Below are positions 36,119 through 50,500 of a stretch of DNA of 64,000 nt, piece by piece. The stretch covers positions 17,548,001-17,612,000 of the forward strand of contig CM076141.1 of NCBI GenBank assembly GCA_038025085.1. Reading direction: 5' to 3'. The first letter of the stretch is position 1. Each line of letters starts with the position of its first letter. This DNA comes from Tetragonia tetragonoides (lineage: Eukaryota; Streptophyta; Magnoliopsida; Caryophyllales; Aizoaceae). Made by a program: the position numbers and the translations under genes. Below the pieces are notes generated by a model that saw only the letters and a list, made by a program, of their open reading frames with translations, was not told the DNA's origin and made no database searches.

Positions 36119-39100
36119 ATGTCCAATTTTACTAGCAACATTAAACTTCTATCCATAATTATCACCCTCATCTCCCTTCTGTCTCCATGCACAGCATATG
36201 TTGCAGGAACAACAGAAGCCGAGGCGCTACTAAAGTGGAAACAAAGTTTCCAAAACCAATCACTCTTCTCATCTTGGCTCTCACCGCCAAATCTCAATTC
36301 TTCCACCAACATAAGCCCATGTAGATGGCGGGGAATCTCATGCGACAACCAAGGAAGTGTCACTAACATAACCTTATCCTACTTGAACTTGCAAGGTACA
36401 CTCGAAAACATGGATTTCTCTTCATTTCCACGCTTGATTGGACTTGATCTCAAGTACAATCATTTCAGTGGTATAATCCCTTCTAACATAGGCGTACTTT
36501 CTACTGTTAGATACCTTGATCTCTCGACAAATAAACTCAGTGGAACTCTTCCTCTTTCCCTTTCCAATTTGACACAAGTTGAGGAGCTTGACCTGTCTCG
36601 AAACAATCTCACTGGCCAAATAGATCCCAAGCTTGTTCCCTAGCGGAACAGGGCAGAATGAAACCGGTCTTATCCGTATAAGAAATTTTCTCCTTCAAGA
36701 TACTTACTTAGAAGGTCCAATTCCCTCCACAATAGGAAATAGCAAAAATCTTTCCTTGATTGCTTTAGATAGAAGCCAATTTTCAGGTCATATTCCTGCC
36801 TCTTTGGCCAATCTAAGTGAGTTAACTGTTCTCCGCTTGAATGAGAATTATTTCAGCGGACCAATCCCAGACTTCATTGGTAGAATGGCAAAGTTAACAG
36901 ATCTGCGCTTGTTCATCAATCAATTTTCTGGCAGTGTACCTCAAGAAATAGGGAACCTCTCGTCATTAGCTGTTCTTCACTTGGCCCAGAATAACTTCAT
37001 AGGCACATTGCCCCCACAAATCTGCAAGGGAGGAAAGCTTGTCAACTTTAGTGCAGCTTATAATAATTTTACAGGTCCCATACCAGTAAGCCTTAAAGGC
37101 TGCCCAAAATTGTTTAGAGTTCGCCTTGAACATAACCACCTCACCGGAGAGCTTGATAAGGCTTTTGGAGTGTATCCCAGCTTGAACTACATTGACTTGA
37201 GCTACAACCAACTAGGAGGTGAACTCTCTCCAAGTTGGGGTAGCTGTCGAAACTTGTCTGTCCTACGAATAGCAGGAAACTCTGTCGGCGGTCAAATACC
37301 AATTGACATTTTCCGTTTGCCCGAACTAGTTGAGTTAGACCTCTCTTCAAACAAGCTAAATGGAAGCATATCCCCTGAAGTTGGACAGAGCACGAAACTG
37401 CTAGAGTTATCGTTGCAAAATAACAATCTCTCAGGACAAGTACCAGTCAATGTTGGGGAGCTAAATGACATCCAGAGTCTAGATCTCTCGAACAATAGGT
37501 TAATTGGACCCATCCCACGTCAAATAGGGAAGTGCTTCAAATTGCTGAGCTTGAACTTGAGCTGCAACAAGTTGACAGGCCAGATACCGGATGATATTGG
37601 GAGGTTGACTCAGCTGCAGCTTCTATTAGATCTGAGTCACAATTCTCTCACTGGAGAGATACCAGATCTACTTGGGATGCTCACAAGCCTCCAGAGCTTG
37701 AATATTTCGTACAACAAGCTGAGTGGTTCCATCCCTGCTTCTCTAGCCTCAATTACTAGCTTACTGCATGTAGATTTTTCCCATAACGAACTAGAAGGCC
37801 CAGTTCCTGACAGCAATACCTTCCATTCGTTTCCATTGAACGCATTCTCTGACAATAAGGACCTGTGCGGTAAAATTCAAGGCATGAGCCCGTGCAATAA
37901 CAAGCAAGTGAGTAGCCGAAATAGGAAGCGCAAAAATGTCATAATAATCACAGCCGTTTCTATATCGAGCTTCCTGTTATGTCTTCTGGCAAGCTGCATC
38001 ATATTTTTCAAAAGATGCAGGACAAGAAAATGCAAACAGGAAGTGCATTCGTTAAGGAGATCAGAAAATGTCATGACTGTGTTGAACTATGATGGTAAAC
38101 TTCTGTACAGGGACATAGTTGAAGCCACCAAAAACTTTGACAGCATGTATTGCATTGGAAGTGGAGTGTCGGGGAGTGTTTATAAAGCGAATCTTCCCAA
38201 TGGTCAAGTATTAGCGATTAAGAAGCTAAACTCCTCTACCAAAGAGAAGGCAGCCGAAGCAGCCAGGAGTTTTGTGAAGGAAGTAACAACCTTAACAGAA
38301 GTCCGGCATAGGAACATTGTAAAATTCTATGGCTTTTGTTTGCACGAGAATATAACATTCTTGGTGTATGAATACATGGAAAAGGGAAGCTTGGCTAATG
38401 TTTTAGGCAGCAACGTTGGTGCAAGGGAGCTAGACTGGCATAAAAGGGTGAGAATCATCAAGGGTGTGGCCGACGCCCTAGCATATATGCACCACAATTG
38501 CATTCCACCCATCGTTCACCGAGACATATCAAGCAAAAACATCTTGTTGTGCTCACAGCTCGAGGCTCACGTCTCCGACTTTGGGACCGCAAAGTTCCTA
38601 AGTCCAGATTCCTCAAACTGGACCACACTAGCTGGCACATATGGCTACTTTGCACCAGGTATGTGATCCATGCTAAAAGTCATACATATCAGTACACAGA
38701 ACTCAAGTCATGTTTACCCATACCTTTTCAAACCTATCAAACAGCCAACATGAACATCGAACCACCCTTAACATAATCACACTTTGTCATTAGGCAAAGG
38801 TCTTGACTTTATTAAATGGATACAGGAAATAATCAAATGGTTACTTCCAATCAAGAAGAGCCACTCCTTACACCAACAATTTATAGTCACATCACTAGTT
38901 CAACTCTAAAAGGGTGTATCAATTCCCGATGGAAGAAGTATATATATGTTGTTCATACCCTTTGAAAAGTTGACAATTGCAATTAGACTTTTTTAATTTT
39001 GTTTTCAATTGTTTTGTATGCTTTAATATTCTAACACAATGGCCTTCCTATGAAAACTATAATGTTCCTTTATTAATAAGAAACGGAAACAAATTCATAT

Positions 39101-39501
39101 TATTATAGTTATAGACATGCAATAGCTACCTAGCTAACATACTCCTTTCTGCAGAATTGGCTTACACCATGGGAGTGACAGAAAAATCTGATGTGTACAG
39201 CTTTGGTGTTCTAGCGCTTGAAATTCTAATGGGAGAGCATCCACAGGACATGGTTTTGAATATACGGTCTAACCTATCCGAATACGAAGGAAAATTACAA
39301 CTCAAAGACATTTTAGATTCTCGTCTTGCACATCCAATGGATGCGAAACTCACCCAACAGTTGCAGTTTGTTCTAGACGTAGCAATTTTGTGCCTAAATG
39401 TTAGTCCACACTCTAGGCCAACCATGAAGTATATATCTCAAATGTTTGAGATAAAATGTGAGAATGAGTTACCAGATACAATTAGAAAGTTCAAATCGTA
39501 A
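36119..39501 (+). pseudogene. LRR receptor-like kinase, MIK2 type (LRR-XII-like), single frame break
   Basis: Exon 1 is 36,119-38,658 and exon 2 is 39,155-39,501 (donor CACCAG/GTATGT, acceptor TGCAG, phase 1). The order is: signal peptide (residues 1 to about 26), LRRNT cap with PCRWRGISC, about 16-18 leucine-rich repeats with xLxGxIP cores, a transmembrane segment near 37,938-38,010, and a kinase from about 38,100. The kinase has the glycine loop IGSGVSGSVYKA, the ATP lysine in LAIKKL, HRDISSKN and DFGTAKFL, with APE split by the intron. Such kinases sense extracellular peptides at the plasma membrane. One extra base near 36,634-36,637 (after DPKL) stops the first frame at 36,643, and the second resumes FPSGTGQNETGL at once. 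Everything else is open, so this is a very recent pseudogene or a sequence error. The exon 2 region is duplicated at 62,655. Confidence 0.9.
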
Positions 39502-41369
39502 ATCTGAAGATCGCTTCGCTCAGGACTCATTACTTCTTGGGTCAGATAGCGACTAAGGTTCGGGACAACAATGTACAAGTGAAAGAAGAATGTTTTAGTA
39601 CAAACAATCAGAGACATCAAAATATCAATAAATTTATTACTCCATTGAAGTCAACTGACAAATGATCTAGTTTGTTTCTTTGGCTACTGCCATCAGAGTT
39701 CTGATAACATGCATGTTAGGAGCTAAGATATAAAACCCCGAAAACAAAAAAACACAGAAACATAATAAAGGAAATTGAGCTAGAAGCTAAGAATTCAGGT
39801 ATTAAACAAAAACACAAGCAACCTTCAATAACCAATACCAAAATGACAATGCTTAATATCAATCAGTTGTTTGCAAGATTTCACATCACCTACGAGGCTA
39901 CGACAATTCAGCTGTCAGAACTCGATACCCAATGTATACTCCATCTATTTATGTTGTAACTACCATGTTTAATACATTATTAGGAAATAAATTTAACTAA
40001 TTTCGAAAATTGGTGTTTTGAAACTAAGTGCTATACACTGTTATAAATTGATCGATGGCTCCCATTATTTTCAATGAATTTCTAGCATACATTTTCTACA
40101 AGGCAAATGAAAATTCGAAAAACCCTAATTTCTGGACTACAGAATTGTACAAGCAAAAGTGATGGTCAAACCCTAATTTCTGAACTACGATTTTACTGTT
40201 CTTCAAGCCAATTTGAAATTCGAAACCCTAATTAATTGAAATACAAGATACAAAAATACAAACTAGATGCAATGAGAGAACTAGATTGATGAACAAAAGA
40301 ATTAAAATTTTACCTCAGATCTCCGCAAAGTCGTTGTCAGTGTCGCTCAGTATTATTCTTCCCCTAATCATTATCTAACGGCATTCTTCCCCTTACATAG
40401 TATATTAGTACAACAAAAGATAGTGGCGCCAAACTAGCATTTAGAGCTGATCATCGGGCCGTCGGGTGTCCGGGCTAAAAATTCATGTCCATTTCCGATC
40501 CTATCGGGTTTCAGGCGGGTGAACGGGCTTTTCGGGCAAAATTGCAGTATCGTAAATTTCCTACATTTAAGCATAATTTTTGGATATGCATTTGATGTGA
40601 TTTTTTTTTTCTTGAATCCATATAACTTTTCGAGATCTACGCAACCATAACATAATATTTGTAAAATTATATTTTTGAAAAAGCTTAAGTTAAAATTACA
40701 GTAAGCAAATTAATAGAAAAATATGAAAATAATAAAAATTTTGGGTCATTCGGACCGGGTTTGCGAGTTAGACCTTCATCCCAAACCCGTCCCAAACATA
40801 GGCGGGTTCAGGCCAGGCCTGCGGGCCGTGTGTTTTTTATTAGGTTTACTAGCATTATACATTTGAGGCTCTGACTTGTCGAATTGGGTCGGATTTGAAT
40901 CGGGTTTAAAATTCCATTTGTGGACTTACATTCAAAATCCTTATACTCAAATTTGTGGACTCAAGTCTCAACACCTCTAAAAGCATGGAATTGTGCATAG
41001 CTGGTGAAATCACACACTTTTAAGTATCTTAACAAATATTTTACCTGAAGTCGAATTTTTGCCCTCAATAGGTGAGTAAAACATACAAGTTGTACTTGTA
41101 TAAAACTCGTAGTCAACCTATCCAAGGAAAAAAATCAATTTAGGGTAAAAATCAAAGTGGTAAAAATCTCAAACATCAGGACAATAAGTTGGAGTTTTTT
41201 AATCCTCAATCATTATAACTCGTACCATAACATATTTTTCGTTTTTATGTTCTCGGATTTGAGCTCTTAACTTTGTCAATGGTTTTCCTTACTCATTCCT
41301 TTCCTTTGCACCCACTCATCTACTTATACTAGGGGTAAATCCGTGTTACGCATAAACGGTCAATTTGTC

Positions 41370-41411
<42 letters not shown>

Positions 41412-41489
41412 TTATTTTTTTTTTTCTTAACAATTTTTTGATTGTTTTTTCAAAATTATACAATTGTATAGTCACTGGTCAAACTATTA
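39502..41489. other. Downstream DNA of the LRR kinase, partly duplicated at 63 kb
   Basis: 39,502-40,320 is recognisably similar to 63,000-63,950 (shared CTGAAGATCGCTT, CTTGGGTCAGATAGC-type phrases and AAACCCTAATTAATTGAA). 40,450-40,860 is a separate patch of GGGTCGGG- and CGGGCC-type words around an AT-rich core, probably a decayed MITE-like element. 41,217-41,330 resembles 60,345-60,440. No gene is visible. Confidence 0.6.
41376..41406. repeat. (TA)n microsatellite
   Basis: About 15 TA units in the left flank of the Athila element. Confidence 0.95.
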
Positions 41490-41494
41490 CACGT

Positions 41495-42872
41495 TGACAC
41501 TCTCCACAAGTGTACGGAAATGTCGAAATAATATATAAGATATCGTGTCCCAAGAGAGCGAGGGCTTCAATTACCAAATTCTCTAAAATCGAGAAAGCTA
41601 AGCAAATTCGGGTAAATGTGATGTTGATTTAATTTAACTAGACCTAAAGCTAAGCTAAGATGACAAACTAAGATGAGACGAAAGAACAATCACAATTATA
41701 AGAGTCAAGAGTTAAAACTAGAGTTGGGGGTTCACCCAACCAATGACGTTCTAATGCAATGAATGTTATGGGAGCATGCAATCAAATGGGTAGTGCAAGG
41801 GAACGATTAGAACTCAAGTAACCTAAGGCCTCTTTCAAGGTCCAAAGAAAGCACCTAACTCAAACTAACCACCTATTTTCATGGGATTAGATTCAAAATA
41901 GGTCCATTAAGTCCAAAATAATCAATAAGTTCCCGGGTGATTCATCCTACTTTTGTCGCTAAATCTCCTTCATAGGTTAGTAAAACCCCTCACATTCAAC
42001 CTTCCCCTTTCGGTTTTAGATTAATTGATCAAAATAAAGCCATAAACTCATTTAGGCATTTCATCAAACACTTGAGGTACATACTACCAAACAAGCAATT
42101 ACCCAAATAATAACATACAAATCATATCATCTAAGCATTAAAATTACCATAGTTGGGATAATCCCAACTCTAATAAGAGAGATTAGCCACTAAACATCAT
42201 GAGATTAAGCAAAATAAACTTCATAATGACAATACCCATTAATATTCAACAACAAAGATTTAAACTTGCAAGTATTGATAGAAAGAGAGAGGAGAGAGAA
42301 AACTTACAACCAAATACTAAGGATTAAAGAGTTAATTAACACTAAATTACCAAATTTTATCACTTTTTAAGAATACTAAGCTCACTATTTGAGAGAACTA
42401 TGAAGAACCCTAAGTAAATTACGGCTAAGATGAGATACCCCCGAAAAAAAATAAGAAAAGAAGCTATTTATAGGCGGAGAGGCTCGGGGCCAAAAAGCGC
42501 AGAAAAAACGCCCCTCCTAGGAAAAACGGGGTGACCGTTTTTCTGGAGGGGGCCGTTTTTTTTGGAAAATTGGCAGCTGGCCAGAGGAGGATGGGGGGCC
42601 GTTTTTGGGGAGAAATGCCCCTCCAGCCCGTTTTCTTCAGGTTGTTGGTGGTCTTCGCTTGGTCTGATCTCCTCGCGGCTTCTACCTTCGGGTCCTCGCT
42701 TCGGGGTCCTCGGATACACCTACAAAATGCTCAAAAAAACACAAAGACCAAGGAAACGTAATCTAGAAATAGAAAATAAAACTAATCTATCAAAAACGCA
42801 AACTAAAGTGACCAAAGCTAACTAAAACTAAGGAAAAAGTACCCTAAAATATGCACGATTACATTTGCACCA
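41495..42872 (-). repeat. Athila 3' LTR
   Basis: On the plus strand it runs from TGACACTCTCC to GCACCA; in element orientation it begins TGGTGCAAATG. It contains GC-rich hairpin-forming AAAAACGG/CCGTTTTT motifs at 42,520-42,660. It matches 55,475-56,911. Confidence 0.93.
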
Positions 42873-42884
42873 AACTCCCCCATG
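42873..42884 (-). other. Athila polypurine tract
   Basis: On the minus strand the sequence GGGGGAGTT directly precedes the 3' LTR, the position of the plus-strand DNA primer in LTR retrotransposons. Confidence 0.75.
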
Positions 42885-44737
42885 CTAGACTCTTGCTTCT
42901 CCTCAAGCAAACACAAACCAACAGGACACACAAGATTCAAGAGTTAGCACAAAAAGGATTGAAAGATCACCCTCTAAACCGTGAAACCAAGGATGAGCAT
43001 TAAACAATGGTATCGAGGGCATGAAAATCCATCGAGGAAACAAGCACACCAAAAGATCACATAAGCTCCAAGATTCGACAATAGCTCAATTAGTCAGGAA
43101 GCATGCAAGCACTCAATCAACTCGATAATCCCACTCAAAACGTGAAACAAATTAGTCCGATAGACCCTCAGTTTAGGAAGTGTGGATCACTCAAACTCAA
43201 ATGTATTTGGGGAAGACAATCAATTGACACTCAAGATTCAAACATCGGTGGTACCTTACCATAAGCTTGCCTATCTTCTAAAATCTCTACCGTTAGATGA
43301 CAACTCCACATGCAAAGATCGGGAGGACTTTTGGGTTGTAATGAGGCTTAGGGTAAGGTGTGAATACATTTGGGATGTGGGCTTAGAGTCAAAAAGATTT
43401 AGTGAAAATACAAACATCCTCTCAATCCTCGCGAAAGATCAAGGGGGTGCAAAAACATCTCCACAAATCAAAAACACCAATTCCAACCTTATGTATCAAC
43501 CATTAAACCAACCTTTTTCACAACACTAACAAAATCTAACATTAGAAGTATCGGGGCAAGATAGTTTTGATTAAATGAGATATAGGCCCTTCTTCTACCT
43601 CTAGAAGGTTCATTTGACCTTTTTTTTTTTTTTTTTTTTTTGGAAGAGCTTATCCAAGCTCAAAGTTGACCATCATCCCTCTATTCTTCACCAAAAGCAC
43701 CCTCATGCTCATTTTTTACTCCATTTCACAATTTAATACTCAACCCAATGAGAGAGACAAGTTACACTAGTCTTAGACTCGGGAGAGGGAAAACGTGTTT
43801 GGGAAAATAGGGCATATAATATTGTTCGTCAAGAAAAAGGCATAAGCTCAAAGGGGCTCAAAAGTGATAAAATGATGTGTTAGGTAGGCAATTTTGGCTT
43901 AAAGTAGCTTAAGAACAAGTAGCAAATGAATGCCTCTGTCCTACCAATGCAAAAAATGGGTGCCAAGCACAACTTTGACCAAGAATTAAGGCAAGTTCTA
44001 GAAGATTAACCACCAATGTGAATCCAAAACACTCATGAAAGACAAACAACCGAAAGAGATGTGTCGATTTTTTAAGGCTCAAGATCTCACCGGTTAAATA
44101 TCTATCACACCAATTATTTCACGATTATAAGTAAGATTATCAAGCGATTGAAAAAATGTTTACATACAAAGTTCCAAAAGAATAAAAGCCAAACGAGAAA
44201 CCATGCCAAGCTTTCGGGATTGCATCTCAAAAGTATCATGCTCTCTCTACCACGAGTCGAATGCCGACCAATAGTATCACAAATAATCATAAAAGGATCA
44301 TCTCTCTATTTTTGGTATTTTCCGATTTTGTTTTTCATTTTTTTGTGATTTTTTTATTTTTTGAATTTTTTTGAATTTTCATTTCAAATGCAACCTAGAT
44401 GATATGCAAGCCTAAACATGCTCAATGCAATCTAAATGACAATTTCTACAAAGTCATGCAACTAAATGACCTAAAATGCTTCTACACTAAACTAGCACAT
44501 CTCCAATTACCAACCATAATCATAACACCATCATCACATCAACACCACAATTCACAACAAATCACCACACCTCATCAACACCACAACCAACAACCACATA
44601 CATCCAACATATAGGATCCACCAACCAACACACTACCAACTAAAACATCATAAGACACCCCCCCATGCTAAGACATGCATTGTCCTCAATGTAAGAAAAC
44701 AATAAAAGGGTAGGGATGGGAGGGGAACTTACAACGC
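42885..44737 (-). other. Athila 3' non-coding region with internal direct repeat
   Basis: Non-coding sequence between the 3' ORF and the polypurine tract. 43,890-44,735 is a direct repeat of the leader region 53,500-54,310. It includes a T run at 43,619-43,641 and a CA-rich stretch of CACCACAACCAACA type at 44,515-44,610. Confidence 0.8.
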
Positions 44738-46248
44738 TCATTGAGGTGGTGGTTGTTGGTTGAAATGCCAAGCGCTCCATTGTTGGAGTATGTCGTTCAT
44801 GCTCCCCATGGTGGAATTCATGAGGTGAAGAGAAGTATCCACATTTGTCAATTGATTTTGCATTTGATCAATCCTTGTTGACATGTGGTCCATCGACGTT
44901 TGCATGCGTTGATGATCACCCTCCAATATGGTGACCCGGTGGCTCAATTGCTCATACTCATGATAGGAGTAGGAGTTGTTACCATGCTCATGAGGTGAGC
45001 GGTAATCACTAGCATTGTAGGTTTGGGGCACATAAGTATGCCACCCACTTTCTTGGTGTGGAGGGGCTAAGTAATCCCAATCGCCCACCGGATTGCTCGG
45101 TTCCCCAAACTCTTCCAGGGCATCTTCACCTTCATTTTCATTATTCTCCCCTTCTCCATCACCATTATGCTCCCCCTTCTCCATCATCATCTTCCTCGTT
45201 CTCATCTTCCGCCAAGGCCGCTCGGTAATCACGGTTGTTCTCCAACAAGGAGTCATATTTACAATTCTCCTCCTTTGATGGGTCGGTGAGATCATTGGGA
45301 ACGGTGAAAGCGGTTATTGGTGTTTCATTGACCCACACCAAACATTTCCATTGGTGCCCAACCCTAGCCAAGAGCCTTGCTTGAGTGGCGAATAAGAGTT
45401 CAAGTCTCGTTATGCCCGGAGTTGGATTTCCCGTCAATCGATCACAAAGACCCATTCCTTTTATGAGCGAGGTTACAAACCCACCCATGATAGTGGGTTT
45501 ATTGGTTTTGATTGCCCTGGTCTTCGCCATTTGGAGGGCAAGATGTTCCCCGGCATCCACTTTCTTGTCGTTGATCAATGCCCAAAGGAAAAAAAGTTCC
45601 GACACCTTCACATTGTGTTGGCTATCGTGCCTTCCTAGAATTGTATTGGCCAAGACCTTCCATATATACCGAATTGTCGGATTGTGGATTTGGGTACCGT
45701 GCGACTTACTTGCACCCCATTCACCATGACCAATCTTACCCCAAAATGCGAGTTGGTCAAAATCCTCCTCACTCGGCTTAAACAAACCTCTCACCGGCAA
45801 CCTAAGTTATTTACAAAATTGAGACAAAGAAAACTCATAAGATTGGTTAAAGAGGCGGAATGAAACCATCCCCTTGGCCTTTCCTTTATGGCTCTCAATT
45901 CGAATCCCCAAAGAATTTAACACCTCAAGTGAAGGTTCAAGGTACGTGGGATCCTTCTTTCCCCAAAATCCCCCAATCTTGTTTTCGAACCCATTTATCA
46001 ATATGACCCTCAATACCCAAAATTTCCATCACATTTTCACAAGCATAACGGGTAGGGACAACACCTCTAGCAACTAAAGTGCAAAATTTAGCACGATGGT
46101 GCTCATTACACATGACAATGTGAGGGTAATAAGGATGGGGAGGGAGTTCGATACCTTGGGGTGCTCCATTAATGAGGATGTTCGGTGGCGGAGGTGCATT
46201 TGACGAAGAAGTTTCACCACTAGCTCTTGCTCTTTTCCTTGGTGCCAT
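44738..46248 (-). pseudogene. Athila 3' ORF (envelope-position protein)
   Basis: Starts MAPRKRARASGETSSSNAPP at 46,248, just 3' of pol in element orientation. It continues in shifted frames through 45,807, 45,165 and 44,738. The middle part (RGLFKPSEEDFDQLAFWGKI to the VNETPITAF region) is the conserved core of this Athila protein. The C-terminal part has an acidic stretch, EDENEEDDDGEG, and a predicted coiled coil around HRVTILEGDHQRMQTSMDHM. It sits in the env position, but no signal peptide or transmembrane segment is visible, so an envelope role is not supported here. At least two frame changes make it non-functional. Confidence 0.75.
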
Positions 46249-46341
46249 GATGCTCCTAGAATTCAACCTTGGAACAAAAATCCACCAAAAACCCACAAGG
46301 TATCTCAACAAAACCTTCACAAAAACAATACTCACTACCAC

Positions 46342-47530
46342 TCACCTCAAAACCTTGAATGGAAATGCAATGAGAGTGTTAAGAGCACCCAAGAACACCC
46401 CTTGAAAACTTCCCCAAATAATTTTGTATTTTCGGATTTTTGAGGGGAGGGTTTTGGAGAAGTGCAAAAAATTGAGAATTTTGGAGTTTTTGTGATGGAA
46501 AAAGAGAATGGGGGCTTGGGTGAGGTAAAATGGAGCTTTTGTAGAGGGAAATGGTGAAAAGGTTGAGTTTTTGAAGGTGGGTGACAATGGTGGGAGGTTG
46601 GGGTTGAAGATGAGAAGAGAGAGAAAAAGTATGAAAATTGGGGTTTTGTGATGAGAGAAAGATGGTTAAGTGATGGGTATTGGAAGATTTGTAGAAATTG
46701 TGAAAGAATTTGGGTGGATTTGATGATATTATGGGTAAATGAGAATTGGGGGTTAGGGTTTGAGAAGACAGAGAAAGGGATTTGAGTAGGAAGATGGTAG
46801 AGGTGAGTGAGAGTGAAGGGGGAGCTCGGGTTTAGAGGAGAAGGGGGTGTCCGAGTTGCGCACGTGCGGGTACAATAACGCACGAATTCCAGAAAAAACG
46901 GCCCTCTGAGAAAAAACGGGGTGGCCGTTTTTCTCAAGGGCCCCGTTTTTCTGGAATTTTTGCAACATCGCCAAGAAGATGGCGAACCCGCTTTTCTTTT
47001 TCAATACGAGGTATGGTCGTTTTGACTCCCGTTTTTCTGCGGTGCGCCTCCAAAACGCCTTAAATACTCAATTCCCATTTCATGGGCATTCTTCCCACCT
47101 TGGTTGATCCCGAGTCGTTTATGCCGAGGAAACGACGTCTCAACTATCCATTTCCACACATGTGAACCGCAAGATGACCCGACTTCACAAATCCCGAACC
47201 AACAATTCACCCAAAAATCATCATTCCCCCTCAAAACGTTCAAAATTCATCGATGCGGGTACCTATGCACAAAAACAACCCAGAATCCATTAAACCCAAG
47301 GAAATCAAGTGACACAAAACGCAAAATATTTTCTATATACAATTTTTTTTTTCATTTTTCTCATGTTTTTGTTGTTTTCCTTGTTTTTCACTTCTTCTTC
47401 TTTTTTATTTTTTTCAATAAAACGAAAGCAAAAACGAAAGGAAATAAAAACAAGTAAGAAAAGAAAATGCTTGGGTTGACTCCCAAGAAGCATGCTCGTT
47501 TTAGGTCATGAGCTCGACCCCTTGTGAAAT
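46342..47530 (-). other. Athila spacer between pol and 3' ORF
   Basis: Non-coding, with a long purine-rich (plus strand) patch at 46,440-46,830 and an AAAAACGG/CCGTTTTT hairpin cluster at 46,890-46,960. No supported coding frame. Confidence 0.6.
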
Positions 47531-50500
47531 TCACGCACTAGGAGGAGAAGAGAGGGTATAGACCATCTTCTCCTCGATCGGTTCTCCAGCCAAGTAGTGC
47601 TTGAGCCTTTGACCATTCACTTTGAATGGTTCGGCTCCCTCTTGCATAGGGCGGACTTCAACCGAACCATAAGGGAACACTCGGACCACCTTGAAAGGTC
47701 TTGACCATCGAGAGCGAAGCTGTCCCGGAAAGAGTTTCAACCTTGAGTTGAACAAAAGGACAAGATCACCCTCATGAAACTCCCTCCTCATTATATACTT
47801 GTCATGCCACTTCTTTGTCCTCTCCTTGTAGACCCGAGCACTTTCATATGCATCCAACCTCAACTCATCAAGCTCATTGAGTTAGAGGAGGTGCTTCTCT
47901 CCCGTCGTTTTGAAGTCATAATTCAGCGCCTTGATGGCCCAATAGGTGCGGTGTTCAAGTTCCACCGGGAGGTGGCAAGCCTTGCCATAGATAAATCGGA
48001 ATGGGGTTGTTCCGATAGGGGTCTTGAAAGTGGTCTTGTACGCCCAAAGAGCGTCATCCAACTTCGTGGACCAATCCTTCCTCGTTCTAGCAACCGTCTT
48101 TTCAAGTATGGACTTGATCTCTCGGTTTGAAATCTCAACTTGCCCACTGGTTTGAGGATGGTAGGCAAGCCTAATTCGATGTTGCACCCCATACTTCTTC
48201 AATAGTGCCTCAAACTTTCTCTCAATGAAGTAAGAGCCACCATCACTAATGACCACTCTCGGAACCCCGAATCTCAGAAATATTGTATGCTTGAAGAACT
48301 TTGCCACAACTCTTGAGTCATTGGTCGGTGATGCCATAACTTCTACCCATTTGGAAACATAATCAACCGCTACCAATATGAACTTGTTACCATTTGAGGA
48401 GGGAAAGGGGCCCATGAAGTCAATACCCCAGACGTCGAAAATTTCGACCTCGAGTATGTTATTGGGTGGCATCTCATGTCGCCTCGAGATATTTTCGGTC
48501 CTTTGACATCGATCACATGACTTGACGTAATGATGCAGGTCTTTGAACAAGGTCGGCCAATAAAACCCAGCTTGGAGGATCTTAACGAAGATTTTGGAGA
48601 CACTAGCATGCCCCCCACAAGGCAAGTCATGGCAATGAGAGATAATACTTGCCACTTCATCATTAGGAACACACCGACGATAAATCCCATCCGCACACCA
48701 CTTGAAAAGAAGGGGATCGTCCCAATGGTAGTACTTGAAGTCGGAGAAGAACTTCTTCTTTTGCACCGAACTAAACCCATGGGGTACAACTTTGCATGCA
48801 AGATAGTTCACCAAATCTGCATACCAAGGGGCCTCAATTGCTTCAAGTGAGAAGAGTTGGTCATCCGGGAAAAAGTCGTCAATGGAAAGGTTCTCATCCT
48901 TTTCCCCTCCCGACTCATTTGTCAAACGCGAAAGATGGTTCGCGACCGTGTTCTCGATGCCCTTCTTATCCCTAATCTCGAGATCAAACTCTTGGAGTAA
49001 AATGATCCAACGAATCAAGTGGGGCTTGACATCCTTTTTACTCAAGAGGTATTTTAGGGCGGAGTGGTCTGTGTGAATGACCACCTTGGACCCAACGAGA
49101 TAGGGCCGAAGCTTCTCCATAGCGAAAATGACTGCTAGGAGTTCCTTCTCGGTTATAGCGTAGTTCACTTAGGCCTCATCCATGGTATTACTTGCACAAT
49201 AGATGGCATGAAGCTTGTTGTCCTTCCGTTGACCCAAAATCGCCCCCACGGCATAGTCACTAGCATCACTCATCACCTCAAAGGGGAGGTTCCAATCCGG
49301 GGGTTGGATTATAAGTGCGGAGATTAGAGCCTCCTTCAACTTGCAAAAAGCCTCATGACAATCATTAGTAAATAGAAAGGGGGCATCTTTGACAAGGAGA
49401 TGGGAAAGGGGTTTGGCGATTTTTGAGAAATCCTTGATGAAGCGGCGATAAAATCCCGCATGACCAAGGAAGCTCCTCACACCCTTGACATTAGAGGGGG
49501 GTTGTAATCGCTCAATCACCTCAACCTTCGCCTTATCAACTTCAATACCCCGGTTCGACACTAAGTGTCCGAGGACTATGCCCTCTTGAACCATGAAGTG
49601 ACACTTTTCCCAATTCAAGACAAGATTGACCTCTTCACATCTATGGAGCACCTTAGCCAAATTTTCCAAACAAACATCAAAAGATGTGCCATAGACGAAA
49701 AAGTCATCCATAAAAACTTCCATGATCTTCTCAATAAAGTTAGAGAAGATCGCCATTATGCAACGCTGGAACGTGGCCGGGGCATTACATAACCCGAACG
49801 ACATCCTTCGATAAGCAAAGGTACCATAAGGACATGTGAATGTCGTTTTCTCTTGATCACTTAAATGGATGGGGATTTGGACGAACCCGGAATATCTATC
49901 TAAGTAACAAAAGAATGAATGCTTGGCCAAACGTTTCAACATTTGATCAATAAAAGGGGGGGGGGAAGTGGTCTTTCCGGGTGGCCTTGTTCAACTTCCT
50001 ATAATCAATACACATTCGCCACCCGGTTACCAATCTTGTGGAAATTAATTCATCCTTATCATTCTTAATGACGGTCATACCTCCTTTCTTAGGCACAACT
50101 TGTACGGGACTCACCCATTCACTATCCAAGATAGGGTAAATGATCCCCGCATCAAGAAGCTTAAGAACCTCCTTCCTCATAACTTCTTTCATGTTGGGGT
50201 TTAAACGCATTTGAGGCTCAATTGAGGTGTTATGATCATCATTAAGAAAGACACAATGCATGCAAAAAGAGGGAGAAATCCCCTTGATATCATCAATAGT
50301 ATACCCAATGACATTTCTATACTTTCTAAGCACAACAAGCAATTTCTCAATTTCAATATCACTAAGTGTAGCATTGACAATAACGGGGTAAGTGGAGTTA
50401 GGACCAAGAAAGGCGTACCTCAAGGAGGAGGGAAGAGGTTTTAGCTCTACCTCCGGTGCTTTGCGCTCCTCTAAACTTGGAGCTTTTTCATCCACTTTCA

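Noticed and set aside
44738..46248. Retroviral-type envelope gene
   Set aside because: It lies in the env position, but no signal peptide, cleavage site or transmembrane segment is visible. It matches the usual Athila 3' ORF only.
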